Assembly: GCA_029204225.1 (NCBI GenBank)
Contig: CM055097.1
Coordinates: 28,319,192-28,383,191 of the forward strand
Reading direction: 5' to 3'
Origin: Diphasiastrum complanatum
Lineage: Eukaryota > Streptophyta > Lycopodiopsida > Lycopodiales > Lycopodiaceae
DNA length: 64,000 bases
The notes under the pieces are model-generated. The model had not been told where the DNA came from, made no database searches, and saw only the letters and a list, made by a program, of their open reading frames with translations. A program made the position numbers and the translations under genes. Shown piece after piece: positions 42,133 to 53,999 of this stretch (the stretch's first letter is position 1; every line of letters begins with the position of its first letter).

Positions 42133-42236
42133 ATTTTTGCAGACTGTTGCGACACTTAGTGTATTTCTGTAGACTGTTTGCGACACTTAGTGTCTTTTTG
42201 CAGACTGTTGCGGCACTTAGTGTATTTCTGCAGAGT
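42133..42236. repeat. Three ~32-bp tandem repeats
   Basis: Three copies of a unit like tgcagactgttgcgacactt + agtgtatttc. Diverged copies (gacactgttgcattt) occur upstream to about 42000. Confidence 0.75.
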
Positions 42237-42555
42237 TGTTCTAAATGCTAATTTGTGAAAGTTCTTGAAGATAGCCAAGTCTTCAATGATCTTCAAATTA
42301 TTGAACTTAACATCTTGAAATATGATAGGATTGGTTACTCTTTGCTAAAGATCAGCCGAAAGCCCATTGTAGACGTTCTTCAAATAATTTGGTTGTCTAA
42401 ATTATGATTCCTGCAGATATCATTAGATGAGTAGACGTAGAACCAAAGTTGGTTTCACCTGACCCTAGATCAACGATCAATAAACGTGCAAGAAGAATCT
42501 TGAAATAGAAATTAGTTATTCACCAAGGAGACAACTGTGGACTTAATTTCCAACA
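42237..42555. other. Spacer before second Athila-like LTR copy
   Basis: No frame or repeat recognised in this interval. Confidence 0.5.
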
Positions 42556-43250
42556 GAGGCCTATATCATTTTTCGTGATATAAATGCTAAGGACTTGTCT
42601 TCTCTTAAAGAACAAGACCTCCTGAAATGAAACGACGCCTAGAACACGAACCGACAAGATTCGTTTCATCACCTTTAACTAGAGTAAATTAAACTCTTAG
42701 AAAGTTACCTTCAATGGTGTAGTTTACATTTACTTGTAATCTATTTATTAACTAGAGTTAGTAAATGGAACGTCGCACCTAGAATCTCAAGTGGTGGGAA
42801 GACATGCTTCATTCTCACACCACCGAGAGATAGAGAGAGTTTTTGTATTGTGAGATTGGAGAAGTGAAAAAAATGACGAAGGTTATCCTTTCTGATTTCT
42901 GCTCTCCGCACTGTTGAGTGTGAGTAATTCCAAATGTACTAGCAATCTCGTATGCATTACTTAAATAATTTGGTCAGACAGTACGATATTTCATTATAGT
43001 CGTTTGCTGAATTTTCGTGAAGGTGATCTAAAGAACTATCTTAAAATTAGCTTACCCGCGAATACTTTGTGTTCGACATTCGAGTAAAATATCCCTTGGT
43101 GCAGTTTTCCACAATTGCTGATAGAGAAATATGTATGTTTGTGAAATGCTAGACCCTGCTTGAGGAATTGAGTTATTGATCTATATTTGTGTTGGTAACA
43201 AAGATAATTGTTTCTAACATATTCGCGAAATACTTGAGTTCTTTAACCGT
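42556..43250 (+). repeat. Athila-like 3' LTR, truncated
   Basis: Matches the first part of 34179-34910 in the same orientation, with a deletion of about 37 bp that removes the TATA region. It ends at ctttaac(c)gtg, where a copia gag remnant begins, so the last 400 bp of the LTR are missing. Confidence 0.75.
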
Positions 43251-43815
43251 GGTATGTATGAGAAACATGGTAGATGCTGCCCAAATTTTATTTGAAACTA
43301 ATATTTGCAAGCAAATGGCATGTGCCACATCATCACTTACAAGTGGAATTACACCAAACTAGTCGAGCTAGAACAACATCAACTTGATAGTCGACTTGAC
43401 TCGTAAGTCTACACAATAGCTAATATACATATTAGATGCAATAGATTTGCCAGTGTCAAACGAATATGCTAGCATGTCTCTTCTGTCCAGTCTTCTTCTC
43501 TCTTACGACAATTTAGTATTGCTTTTGAGCAATACACTTGAGCTATCTCTACAAAAGCTGACAACAAGTTTATTGTAGGAATAAGTAAGAAAGAAAAGCT
43601 TATCGATATTGAATACGAAGAAAATCGCCCTCTATTCGACTAAGCAATGGTCTCAGAATAAGAGAACCTCGAAGGACAATAAGACCAAAGCTGAGCAGAC
43701 TAATTCAAACTAGCAACAACAATACGATTGACATTAACAAAAGTCGAAGGCCAAGCTCTTCTGCAAGTATTGCAAGAGTGTCATAATATACCAACACAAA
43801 ATTAGAAATGTTAAA
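43251..43815 (+). pseudogene. Ty1/copia gag remnant
   Basis: A + strand frame with stops contains NEYASMSLLSSLLLSYDNLV, then LELSLQKLTTSLL and the knuckle-like KLFCKYCKSVIIYQHK. These fit the middle and end of copia gag (L-L-x-S-L-P-x-S-Y-D, C-x-x-C...H). Confidence 0.55.
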
Positions 43816-44075
43816 CTGTAAATAATTGATTGCTTATGCATGTATGATGGTAAAGCTACAGTATAAACGCCTTAAAATCATTTGTAAACTGCAAGAACAA
43901 CAATACAAGGTGTTATAAAAGCTTCTTGCATGCAAAGTATTCATAAACTGGAAAAAATAGCATATAAATGCTTCCATATCAGTGCCTTTGTACAACTTCC
44001 AGCGCGTCCTGTAAACACAAAAATAATAAGCTCTCTCTAGCCAGCAATGATGGTCCCATCCTGCATATCGGGTGC

Positions 44076-44849
<774 letters not shown>

Positions 44850-46190
44850 CTGTAGAAAAAGTGCCCTAGATTTTCTAAAGAACAAAAAATGGATTCAAGG
44901 GAACACCGTCCCATTACATAAAAACGAAGTTGCCAACGATGAACACAAATGGATTACCAAGCATTTATATGTCAATGGCGCAACATAACCCTTGTTTTAT
45001 TTGCATATATCTCGTACTAAAACTTGCTATAGAAAGACTTGTAGCTTGGATTTTATTATTTTTTCCTGATCTTACAAAAAATTTTGCTCAATTTTTTTGG
45101 AATACATTAACACCTCTATGAGTGAGTTACTACCCGATGATTTCATATATTCAAGAGAATTACCTTACATACTTTGCACCTATAAGGCGCATACGGAAAC
45201 ATTTCGATGGATCACAAATGCACATGATTGCTGTTTTTCCAGACTTGCAATTCCTAACAGGTGCTCTTGGTATGCTGTATCCTTTCATTATGAAAGATGC
45301 AGGCCTCATGGCAAAAACATACAAGAGTGTCCTAAACGGAGATACATCTCTACTTTGGCAATGTGATTCATCAGTTGACTTTTATTTGAACTCACCCAAG
45401 CATATATATATGATGAAGGCAACAATTATTTCCAAATGCTATAAAAAAGTTCCTTTGGAAGGTACTGACAGGCTGAAAACCATTACGACAGAACTAATTT
45501 GCTTGGCATTCAAAGTTGCCAAAGTCAAAATACTTAAATATAGATGTTTGGGTCCAATGATTTTAAATGGGCATCCGAGAAAGCAATTTCGGATGAATGG
45601 AATGATATTGACAGGGATACTTTGTGTAAATGGAACTCCTACCTGATAGATAACTGTATTGTAAGACTGGGGGATCACACCTAGCGACCGATCCAAGGAA
45701 TACCGATGGGATTCTCGTGCTCACCATTATGGTGCAACTGGTACCTGTCATTATTTGAGATGCAGTTTATTAAAAGACTTGCAAAACTTGGGCATGTCGA
45801 ATATATGAATAACTTCAAATATTCATTCAGATATATAGACAATATCTGCTTTATCAATAATCATACGGTGGGATGCTTTTTGGATAAAATCCAACCTAGA
45901 ACATCAGACAATCTATTCTGGATCTATCCCTTGGAGTATCTTGAGATTGATGGAAATAATAGCACAAGTAATTCAACAAACTTTTTGAATCTCACAATCT
46001 CTTTCACCCAACTACGGGCTGTTCACTGTTTTCCAAATATGATAAAAAGAGAGACCTTCCTTTTCGCATTTTGCAATATATACACCTTGCCTCAAATAGA
46101 CCTATATTCAATTCATACAAGGTTATTATATCGCAAACGATAGCTGCCATGTATTGTTGTAACAGACAAGAAACTTTTTTTTAAGGAAGT
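44850..46190 (+). pseudogene. Penelope-like reverse transcriptase
   Basis: Assembled from frames: KWITKHLYVNGAT, SMSELLPDDFIYSRELPY, FAPIRRIRKHFDGSQMHMIA, the motif around KATIISKCYKKVPLEGTD, WNSYLIDN, QGIPMGFSCSPLWCNWYLSL, FKYSFRYIDNICFINN, then LNLTISF, SNRPIFNSYKVIISQTIAAM. G-I-P-M-G...C-S-P-L...N-x-Y-L and F-R-Y-I-D-x-I-C are RT motifs of the Penelope-like/related group, not LTR or LINE type. The expected catalytic Asp of the first motif (family pattern A-D-I-S-K-C-Y) is Ile here, and Y-I-D-D reads Y-I-D-N. A stop at about 45682 and frameshifts near 45620 and 46075 also break it. No GIY-YIG endonuclease domain is visible. RT class is fairly sure; the exact clade is not. Confidence 0.6.
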
Positions 46191-46194
46191 ACGA

Positions 46195-47290
46195 ACTCTT
46201 TGAATCAACAAATTCTGGTGGGTTGTGTCTCTTTGGTGCAAACTTTGGTTTGCTTTGTTGAAATGGTGCTGTAGAACCTTGAACATAATTGGTAGTCGCA
46301 TCATCTTAAAATATAAAGAGCACTTCCTGAGAAGGATCTTCAACATACTTTACGTTCACAGATATACACTCTTCTTTAGAATGTCCAAATGTACCACATT
46401 TCATACCCCATAGTCTTGAATTCGAAGAAGAAGCTTTCGGTCTCTTGTCTACAACTTCTGAAATTTGAACTTTCAGATCATTGAACTTTTTGTTAAGATC
46501 AGCCATATTACTTTTCCAAAGCTTTTCAACTTTAGATGTCGCGGACTTGTCCTCGGTGTTTTTGCTATCTTCTTTTCGTTTGAACTTCTGTTTCTTCCTT
46601 CGATCTGTATCATCAGCTTCTATGTCTGATGAGTCACCGGAATCAGAATCGGAACTGGAAGAACTTGAGCTGGATTCAGATTTAGATTTGTGTTCACTGC
46701 CGCCGGAGTCATGCTTAGACTTTCAAGTACGTCTGGTAGAATGTCTTTTACGTGCTAACTTAGAAGTCTCATAATTCTCAGCACTCGCTATGACTGTTGA
46801 TAAAGAAGTCATATCTCATTGTCTATAGTATCGATCAATTTTCAGTGGTAGTCCTGCCAAAAATCACTCAATCTGCATCGCGACAGGGTATACACCAGTT
46901 AGCTTTTCAATTAGATTCTTTACTTTTCGTGTGTACCTTCAAAGAGATTCTTTACTCTTCTTCTGTACATTATTGAGTCGTCCAAGAATTTTGGATGAGT
47001 AACCAATTTCTCTAAACTGGTTCAGAAACACATCTTTAAGGAGTAACCAAGTAGTTACACGTCCTGGTTCAACTTGGCTGTATCATATGCGTGCTTGCTT
47101 TCTCATAAGACTAGGGAAGATCTACAGCTTGTCAGCATCAACACCTTCGTTGTCCGAGTTAGCAATTGATTCGAACTGCAAAACATAACTATCAGCATCA
47201 TCTGAAGATGTTCCTTAAAATTAATCATATTTGATCTTCGAGATTGAAGTGAAACGTGGACCAGGGCCTTCCATATTCGGTTCTGGTTCT
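46195..47290 (-). pseudogene. Ty3/gypsy gag with zinc knuckle
   Basis: The minus strand from about 47210 reads DADSYVLQFESIANSDNEGV, VTTWLLLKDVFLNQFREIGY, YTRKVKNLIEKL, FLAGLPLKIDRYY, a Ser/Asp/Lys-rich linker, and the knuckle KCGTFGHSKEEC near 46390. Four in-frame stops occur. The F-L-x-G-L-P and F-x-x-Q-F-R-x-x-x-Y words are typical Ty3 gag. Confidence 0.7.
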
Positions 47291-47439
47291 GGTTCTGGAT
47301 TTATGACTTCAGAACCTGGTTCAACTGTATTCGACAATATTAATTCCTTGAGCTCCAGCTACATCACATATGGTGTGCCACTGTCTATAGACCCTAATGG
47401 ACAAACATAAAGTTTGTGTCATTGTATTATTTTTGGAGC

Positions 47440-47996
47440 AAAATATCAAAGAGGGGATAAAAGAGAGCCTAAAATCAATGCACGACATCAGGTTCTCTAT
47501 ATTTGAAGGTTATTATGAGTTGGTTGTCCCTTTGAAACAACGTGGCATTCGTGTGCAAAATTTATAGCTTGTTCTTTTTGTTCTGTACAATGAAGATGCA
47601 CCAAGTGATGTGTCCCCTTATGTGCACAACAAATTGAAATTCTTAACCTTTTGCTTTGGTGATGGAGGAAAACAGACGAAACACTTTGTTACATGCTCAC
47701 CCGCGCAAAAAAACAAAGCAAAGTATTAGGAAGGCATCAACAAAATTGTTGATTCTTTTTTTGCCCTTGAATGGTCAATCTGATTATTTCGGCTATCGTA
47801 TTGTGTCGCGCCATTGTTGAATGTCACTGGCCGTAAGCTTATAACGATCGACAATAGCCACAATGTCGAACTAACTAAATTCTATCTTGATGTTGTGAAG
47901 TCTTTGGAGTCAAGTTTTGAAGGGCAAGCATCTCGAGGAAGTGTTGATCCACACTTTTTAGAATCAGAGCAAGATTCAGAATCTAATCATACATAG
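47440..47996 (+). other. Coding-like remnant, family unknown
   Basis: One + strand frame stays coding-like for about 165 codons with three stops: FEGYYELVVPLKQRGIRVQN, YNEDAPSDVSPYVHNKLKFL, FCFGDGGKQTKHFVTCSPAQ, then LLNVTGRKLITIDNSHNVEL and an acidic end, TAG at 47994-47996. I do not recognise it. It may be part of an LTR element next to the gag at 46195-47290, or a captured gene. Confidence 0.4.
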
Positions 47997-48133
47997 CTAA
48001 CTTTGTAATGACGGCCATGCCTAAACTAAAAAGGCAGTTATAATTCTTAAGTAATTAATTTGTAATGAGGGTTATGCCAAAACCAGAAAGACAAACTTTT
48101 TGTTGTCACCTCAAGCGGTAGGGGGGAGAGTAC

Positions 48134-48560
48134 ATGTCTGATAAAATGACGGACTATCTATCATCATGTGGCGTGCACCATCAGTTCACAACAAGCTATA
48201 CTCCACAACAAAATGGAGTGGCTGAAAGAAAGAATCGAATACTATTGGAAGCATCACGATCCATGATGTCCAATACTCAGTTACAAAAGAAATTTTGGGC
48301 TGAAGCAGTATCTACAACCTGCTATTTGCAAAACTATTCTAGCACAAAGACAGTTGATTTCAAAACTTTGTTTGAAGCCTACTGCGATTACAAACCAAGT
48401 CTTAAACACCTACGAGTATTTAAATGTCTCTGCTATGCATAGATACCATATGATTTGAGGAAGAAACTGGACCCTGTAAGCTATAAGTACATTTTCATTG
48501 GCTACTCAACATCACATAAAGCATATCGCATTATAATGATGATATAGGTCAGATCTCAGT
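48134..48560 (+). pseudogene. Copia-F integrase C-terminal half
   Basis: FTTSYTPQQNGVAERKNRIL with the catalytic Glu, then KKFWAEAVSTTCYLQN, SLKHLRVFKCLCYA, a stop, and LRKKLDPVSYKYIFIGYSTS. The first two catalytic Asp residues are missing because the element is truncated. Confidence 0.75.
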
Positions 48561-48870
48561 CAGCCGAGATGTTGTCTTTCTTGAAGACAAATTTTATGAT
48601 TTCAAGCAAAAAGTAGAAATACAAGAGTTTGTCCCAACAACTCCATTTATCATCGATAGGCCTGGACCTACGAATGTTCAAACACAAAATGAAGACCTCC
48701 CAGTCATTCATCTAGGAGAGACGCCTACTCAAGGACCTGCAGTTTGAAGGTCTGGACGACAATGACGGGAACCTAATTGCTTTGTCCCTCAGGCATTTAT
48801 AAGTCACGGTGAACCTGCCTTTGTTGCAAAAGCTCTGTCACTGTCAGATGCAGACAAATAGAAAGGTGCT

Positions 48871-49480
48871 ATGGATGTTGAGTACCATTCATTAATGAAA
48901 AAAAAGACTTGGAATCTTGTTAATCCTCTTGTAGGTATAAATCCTATTGACACTAAGTGGATCTTTAAATTGAAGCTTAGACTAGATGGATCAATATCCA
49001 AACGGAAAGTTTGTTTAGTGGCTAAAGGTTATGAGCAAGTTTATGTAATAGATTTCATTGACACCTTCAGTCTAGTGGTAAAGCATCAATCTATTTGCAC
49101 CCTGCTGGCCATAGCTGCTGTAGAGGATCTGGACATTCCACACAAGCAGAAGCATTGCTATAAGCCAGGAAGCATATTTGAACAATGCACTTTGCAGATA
49201 TGGCATGGACTATAAGCCGATAGACACACCAATAGATCCAAGATCCAAGCTATCCAAATACATGTGCCCTAAAACTGATGTAGAACATAAGGAGATGAGC
49301 AAATATCCTTATCAGTCCATTATCGGATCAATAATGTACTCTATGATCCGCACACGTCTTGATCTAACTTATGCAATAAGCACATTGTTGCAATATATGT
49401 CCAATCCAGGCCAAAAACATTGGAAGCAACGAAAAAATGAGGTACATTCAAGCGACAAAGCACTATGCTTTGCGCTATAA
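48871..49480 (+). pseudogene. Copia-F RT with palm deleted
   Basis: The N-terminus is present (MDVEYHSLMKKKTWNLV, DTKWIFKLKLRLDGSI, RKVCLVAKGYEQV) up to AVEDLDI. The next copia sequence is the RT end (AIAISQEAYLNNALCRYGMD then KPIDTPIDPRSKLSKY). About 200 codons with Y-V-D-D are missing at about 49140, so this is a clean internal deletion. Confidence 0.75.
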
Positions 49481-49979
49481 CAAAAATACAGATCCTGCAC
49501 TCACACTTGTTACCTATACAGATTCTGATGCAAGAGACATTGATACCAGAAAATCCACATCTGGGTCTATCTGTTTCCTTCCAGGAGGACCCATTTCATG
49601 GAACAACATAAAGCAAAAATGCATTTCGTTGTCCTCTATGGAATATAAATATGTTGCAACTACATTAGCAATGAAGGAGATCATATGGCTTAGAAGCTTG
49701 TTTCAGAATCTGCAATTTTCACAAATCGGCCCTACTACACTTCATTGCGACAATCAGAACTGTATCGCTCTATCTCTGAATCCACAAACTCATGCTAGAA
49801 CTAAACACATAGAGGTTCAATTTTATTTTCTTAGAGAGAAGGTTCAGAACAAGGATGTTCTACTAAGTTATTGCCACACAGACAGTATGTTGGCTGATAT
49901 TTTGACAAAACCATTGTCAAGAGAAAAATATTCCACTATGGTAGGATTGTTAAGTCTCAATTTAAATTCAGATTCATAG
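49437..49979 (+). CDS. Copia-F RNase H
   Basis: An open 180-codon frame with TYTDSDARDIDTRKSTSGS, CISLSSMEYKYVATT, LHCDNQNCIALSLNP and DSMLADILTKPLSREKY. The catalytic D-E-D residues are in place. It overlaps the RT fragment in another phase and stops just before the purine tract. Confidence 0.8.
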   Translation: MRYIQATKHYALRYNKNTDPALTLVTYTDSDARDIDTRKSTSGSICFLPGGPISWNNIKQKCISLSSMEYKYVATTLAMKEIIWLRSLFQNLQFSQIGPTTLHCDNQNCIALSLNPQTHARTKHIEVQFYFLREKVQNKDVLLSYCHTDSMLADILTKPLSREKYSTMVGLLSLNLNSDS

Positions 49980-50230
49980 CAGTAAGCCTAAGGGGGAGTT
50001 GTGGAGTTTAATCTTACTTCTACTCATCCTTTTCACTGCTCTTCATCTCTTAACAAAAATTCTCTCGCAAGACTGTAATGAACCGCCACACTCCATGTTA
50101 GAAATCAATGATAAACTTCATTGTTACACTTCTTAGTTACTGATTATGATGTAAGTTAATGTTGACAGCTATTACCAATTGTAATTAGCTCTAGGCTAGC
50201 CTAAATCGTTCGCATTCTCTATGGTTGTCT

Positions 50231-50745
50231 ACAACACCTACTTTGAAATCTAAATCAAATCAGAACTGCTCTAATTCTTAGTCTCTAAGTAATCCAAGAC
50301 CTTAATTCATCAGTCTTCAACTGTTTCATCATTGGTTTTCTTTGATTGGGAGTGACAACCTCTATTCCACTACAGCCTATCAGACCACCCTTCGTGTGTG
50401 TTAGTTTGTCATCATCCCCAACACTATGGCAATGACGTTCGTGGATGCAATAGTGGTGGATGTTGTAGTGGTTTGCCCCGTTGTATATGGTAGCATTCCC
50501 ATGTTTGGTTCATCATCTGAATCTTCATCCTCCTCACGTATTGCGTCATCCATTGCATGTTGTAATGACATATAATCAGCTCAACATTTAAGTTCTTGTC
50601 TAATCCTTTTAGGTAGACCTGCTAAAAACCACGTGATCATAGCATCATTTTTGATTAGTTTCGGATCACACTCAAATCTGAGATGCTTGATGTTATGTCC
50701 ATGTCTTGTACAAGGGAATCGAAATAATTTCTGACGTGGATAACC
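50231..50745 (-). pseudogene. Ty3/gypsy gag fragment
   Basis: The minus strand reads HLRFECDPKLIKNDAMITWF, LAGLPKRIRQELK, a stop, then DYMSLQHAMDDAIREEDEDS. The D-A-M-D-D-A-I-R-E-E-D-E word is identical to that in the gag captured at 19302-19882, so they are one gag family. Confidence 0.7.
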
Positions 50746-50984
50746 GGTCACCCCAGTTGTTTGTGGTTATTAGTTATGCTACGTCATTTCGGACGTGGTT
50801 GTATCAAGTAATTAATAATCATATGAGGGCCTAGACCTATAATTGGACATAGGAGCACATGCATGGTGAATGACTGTTTTAATGCAAAAAAAGGAGGTCA
50901 ATAGCTCATATAGGTTGCATGGGGATCCTAGGAGGAATATTCTCTCTCTCTTGGAGAAATATATCGTCTAGAAAAATTCGCGAT
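50746..50984. other. Short spacer before Copia-C
   Basis: No recognised feature. It includes ggagg-rich and ctctct runs. Confidence 0.5.
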
Positions 50985-51318
50985 TGATTATCAGTCGAGC
51001 TCAATCTGGGTCTTCACGAATTATTTGCGACAAATAATTTGTCTACCTGTTCGCGACAAATTATCTTTCTGATGTTTTGTTGCTTTATATGTGGCTACAT
51101 AATCAGATTGAACGTGATTTCTATCACTAACGTTCTGTTCATTTTTGATAGGCATAGTCATGCTTTAGGGAAAGAGTGAGAAAGCCCATTCTACTATGCA
51201 CGAACACTTTCCATTCGAGTTCGTTTATTTTTCGGGTTTCGAGTTCGCTTCTCTTTGTGTTCGTTTGTTTTCGAGCTATTTTTCGTTTCTCTCTCTCACA
51301 CACCCTCTTTCCCCAACA
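50985..51318 (+). repeat. Copia-C 5' LTR, 3' third only
   Basis: Matches the last ~330 bp of 54000-55211 (tcagtcgagctcaatctggg... ccccaaca). The first 0.9 kb is lost. Confidence 0.8.
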
Positions 51319-51330
51319 TGGTATCAAAGC
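51319..51330 (+). other. Copia-C primer-binding site
   Basis: TGGTATCAAAGC directly after the LTR end CCCCAACA; initiator tRNA-Met type. Confidence 0.9.
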
Positions 51331-51472
51331 CATTTTCGTAGCCTGATAAGGTTCCACAGTACATGACTCTACCAACCGATAGAGTAATTGTCTTCTTCTT
51401 CTATAATTCAGTACTAGATTTTCATACTTAGGCCACTGATAGTTTTTCCTATCACCTAGACTAATCTTCCAC

Positions 51473-51943
51473 ATGGATTCCCAAGAGAAAGCCAGTCCTA
51501 TCATGGACAAGCTTGATGGAGCCAATTACCATCTGTGGAAATTTAAGATGAAAACTATACTAATGGCTAAAGAATTGTATGACATTGTTACAGGTGCAGA
51601 ACGGAAACCCGAAGCAGCCGACGCAACAATCTCTAGATGGAAACTGAAAGATGGAAAGAATTTTGCCCTGATTATCCTCAACATTTACTCAGATTGGACA
51701 TGTATCTGAGGCCCAGACATCCAAAGAAGTCTGAGACATCTTGAGCACACCATACAAAGTGCGGGATATAGCTTCCAAGCTACAGCTCAGGAAGAAATTT
51801 TACTCTCTCAAGATGGCGAATGGTGATTCCCTGCAGAATTACATCAACCAATTCAAGAACTTGCTGAAGCAAATGGCTATTGTCAGATCTGTCATAGACG
51901 ATCAAGACGCAGTGATGCAACTACTTACAAGCTTGCCAACATT
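51473..51943 (+). pseudogene. Copia-C gag
   Basis: MDSQEKASPIMDKLDGANYH then LWKFKMKTILMAKELYDIV, nearly the same as Copia-B. A TGA near 51708 and a shift lead to VRDIASKLQLRKKFYSLKM and QLLTSLP, where the deletion begins. The gag end, knuckle and protease are gone. Confidence 0.8.
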
Positions 51944-52260
51944 GAGCAAAAATTCATTACTCCTTACGGTCCTCAGTCTAATGGCTTAGCCGAGAGGAAG
52001 AACCATACACTGGTTGAATCAGCCAAATGTATGCTAGCGCATGCATCGCTGCCCAAGAGATTCTGGGCTGAAGCTGTCTCCACTACAACTTATGTCCAAA
52101 AAAAATGTTTGACCAAGGCCCGCTCAGGCAAGACACCCCATGAGGTGTGGACATGCTCTAAGCCTTTTGTGAAGGATCAAAGAGTGTTTGGATGCATCGC
52201 CTACGCAAAATCCCAAAAGACACGAGAAAAAAATTGGACTTACAAGGTCTCAAGACCATT
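51944..52260 (+). pseudogene. Copia-C integrase end fused to gag
   Basis: Starts at the deletion join (..LP|IEQKFITPYGPQSNGL) in a different phase from gag. It continues AERKNHTLVESAKCMLAHAS, RFWAEAVSTTTYVQ and TPHEVWTCSKPFVKDQRV. Only the catalytic Glu remains. Confidence 0.8.
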
Positions 52261-53300
52261 CTGATTGGATATACTTCATCTGATAATACATACAAGTTGT
52301 ATAATCCTGATACCCAACAAATCTTGTATAGCCGGGATATAGTCGTTATTCAGGATCAGTTCGTCGACATCAAAGACAAGGATATTGCTCCAGGAGAACC
52401 TTCATCACCTGCCATTGACACGACAATTCGAGCTTCTGGCTCAGGCGTGTCCATTGTTGACCCACTATTTGACAGCGAATCAGACGAAGACATTGCTGCT
52501 ACTCAGCTCCCAAGAGTGTTTCATTAGTTGAATCCTCCTAGAAGATCAAGCCGAGTGTGCACACAGCCCACAATGTATACTCCTGAGTCTACATGTCTCT
52601 TGATACGGGAACCGACGATAGTCGAAGAGGCACTCAACCAACCAAACTCTGATATCTGGAGAGAAGCTATGGACAGAGAGTATTCCTCTCTGATCAAGAA
52701 CCAGACGTGGTCACTAGTCGAAGCTCCTATTAGCTGCAATATCATTGATTGCAAATGGATCTTCAAGATCAAGTACAATGCCAATGGAGCAATTGATCGA
52801 AGGAAGGCAATACTGGTAGCACGAGGATTCACTCAGATCTCTAACGTTGACTACAGTGAGACTTTCAGTCCAGTAGTCAAGCAATTGTTGATCTGAGCCC
52901 TCCTATCATATGTTGCAGCTACCGACCTCGAAGTACATCAACTTGATGTACAAACAACTTATCTGAATGAAGTTATACAAGAAGCCATCTACATGATCCA
53001 GTCCGAAGGATACGTTTTGGAAGGTATGAAGAATCATGTCTGTAAACTCTATAAAGTACTTTACGACTTAAAACAGTCTATCATAGCTTGGTTTCAAAGG
53101 ATTAACATATTCCTCATCGAACAAGGTTTCAAACCAAGCACTGCTGATTGCAACGTCTATTCCAAGTTAGTGCAACAATCCTTCACTATCATCACCTTAT
53201 ATGTGGATGATACGTTGCTTTTCAGCAACAATGCCAATTTGGTCAAGGATTCTAAGCAGATGTTGTTTCAGAGTTTGACATGATTGATCTGGGCGAAGCT
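52261..53300 (+). pseudogene. Copia-C reverse transcriptase
   Basis: A linker (YNPDTQQILYSRDIVVIQ) leads to RT: DIWREAMDREYSSLIKNQTW, CKWIFKIKYNANGAIDRRKA, VDYSETFSPVVKQ, a TGA at 52894, HQLDVQTTYLNEVIQEAIYM, LYDLKQSIIAWFQ and TLYVDDTLLFSNN. Y-V-D-D is intact, the only copia RT in this window where it is. Stops at 52524, 52894 and 53281 break the frame. Confidence 0.8.
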
Positions 53301-53992
53301 CACTTCTGTCTGGGCATTCAAATCCATAGAGACAGAACGAGACGACTGATCTACATCACTCAACAAAGACATTTCTTTTTCAGTAAGCTCACTCAGCCAA
53401 TATATGGCTAATCTTGGCATTACCCATTGGAAGGCTCTCATAAGAGTCATGAGGTATATTTGAGCTACCAAAGACCAGTGCATCTGCTATGGAGAAGTCA
53501 GCAATGACAATCTTCATCAGCTCAATGGATATTCTGATGCAAGTTGAAGAGGAGATGTAGACAATCGTAAGTCCACATCTAGATTTACATTCTTATTCAA
53601 CGGTGGTCCTATCTTATGGAACAGTCGTGAGAAAACCTCTATCGCTCTTTTTTCAATAGAAGCAGAATACATTGCTACTTCTCAATCTATTAAAGAAGCA
53701 TTTTGGTTGAAAAATTTATTGTCAGACGTTAATTTGTATCAGTACAACCCCACAATTTTATTTTGTGATAATCAGAGTGCTATTGTCTTATCGGCCAACC
53801 CTAGATTTCACTCTAGGAGTAAGATATCACTACATCAGGGGCAAGGTTCTCAACAAGGAGGTGAGCTTAACGTACTGTAGAATGCAGGACATGGTTGCAG
53901 ATGTATTCACGAAGGCATTAAGTGTTAATGCACACAACAAGTTTTGTGCATTGCTTAGTCTGAAGATCAAGGCGTTCACAGATCCAGATTAA
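53301..53992 (+). pseudogene. Copia-C RNase H
   Basis: LHQLNGYSDAS (stop) RGDVDNRKSTSRFTF, ALFSIEAEYIATSQSI and LFCDNQSAIVLSANPRFHSR, then frame 53765 to RMQDMVADVFTKAL. D-E-D residues present; two stops and a shift. Confidence 0.75.
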
Positions 53993-53999
53993 GGGGGGG

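Larger units (their letters stand above)
48100..50230 (+). mobile_element. Copia-F, 3' half with RT deletion
   Basis: + strand copia: integrase end, RT start, RT end, RNase H, purine tract (49989-49999) and the start of a 3' LTR at 50000 (TGTGGAGTTTAATC). The LTR end near 50230 is uncertain. The 5' half is absent. Confidence 0.75.

Noticed and set aside
34179-43250. Segmental duplication instead of LTR pair
   Set aside because: The primer-binding site after the first copy and Athila-like gag/protease between the copies favour LTRs.
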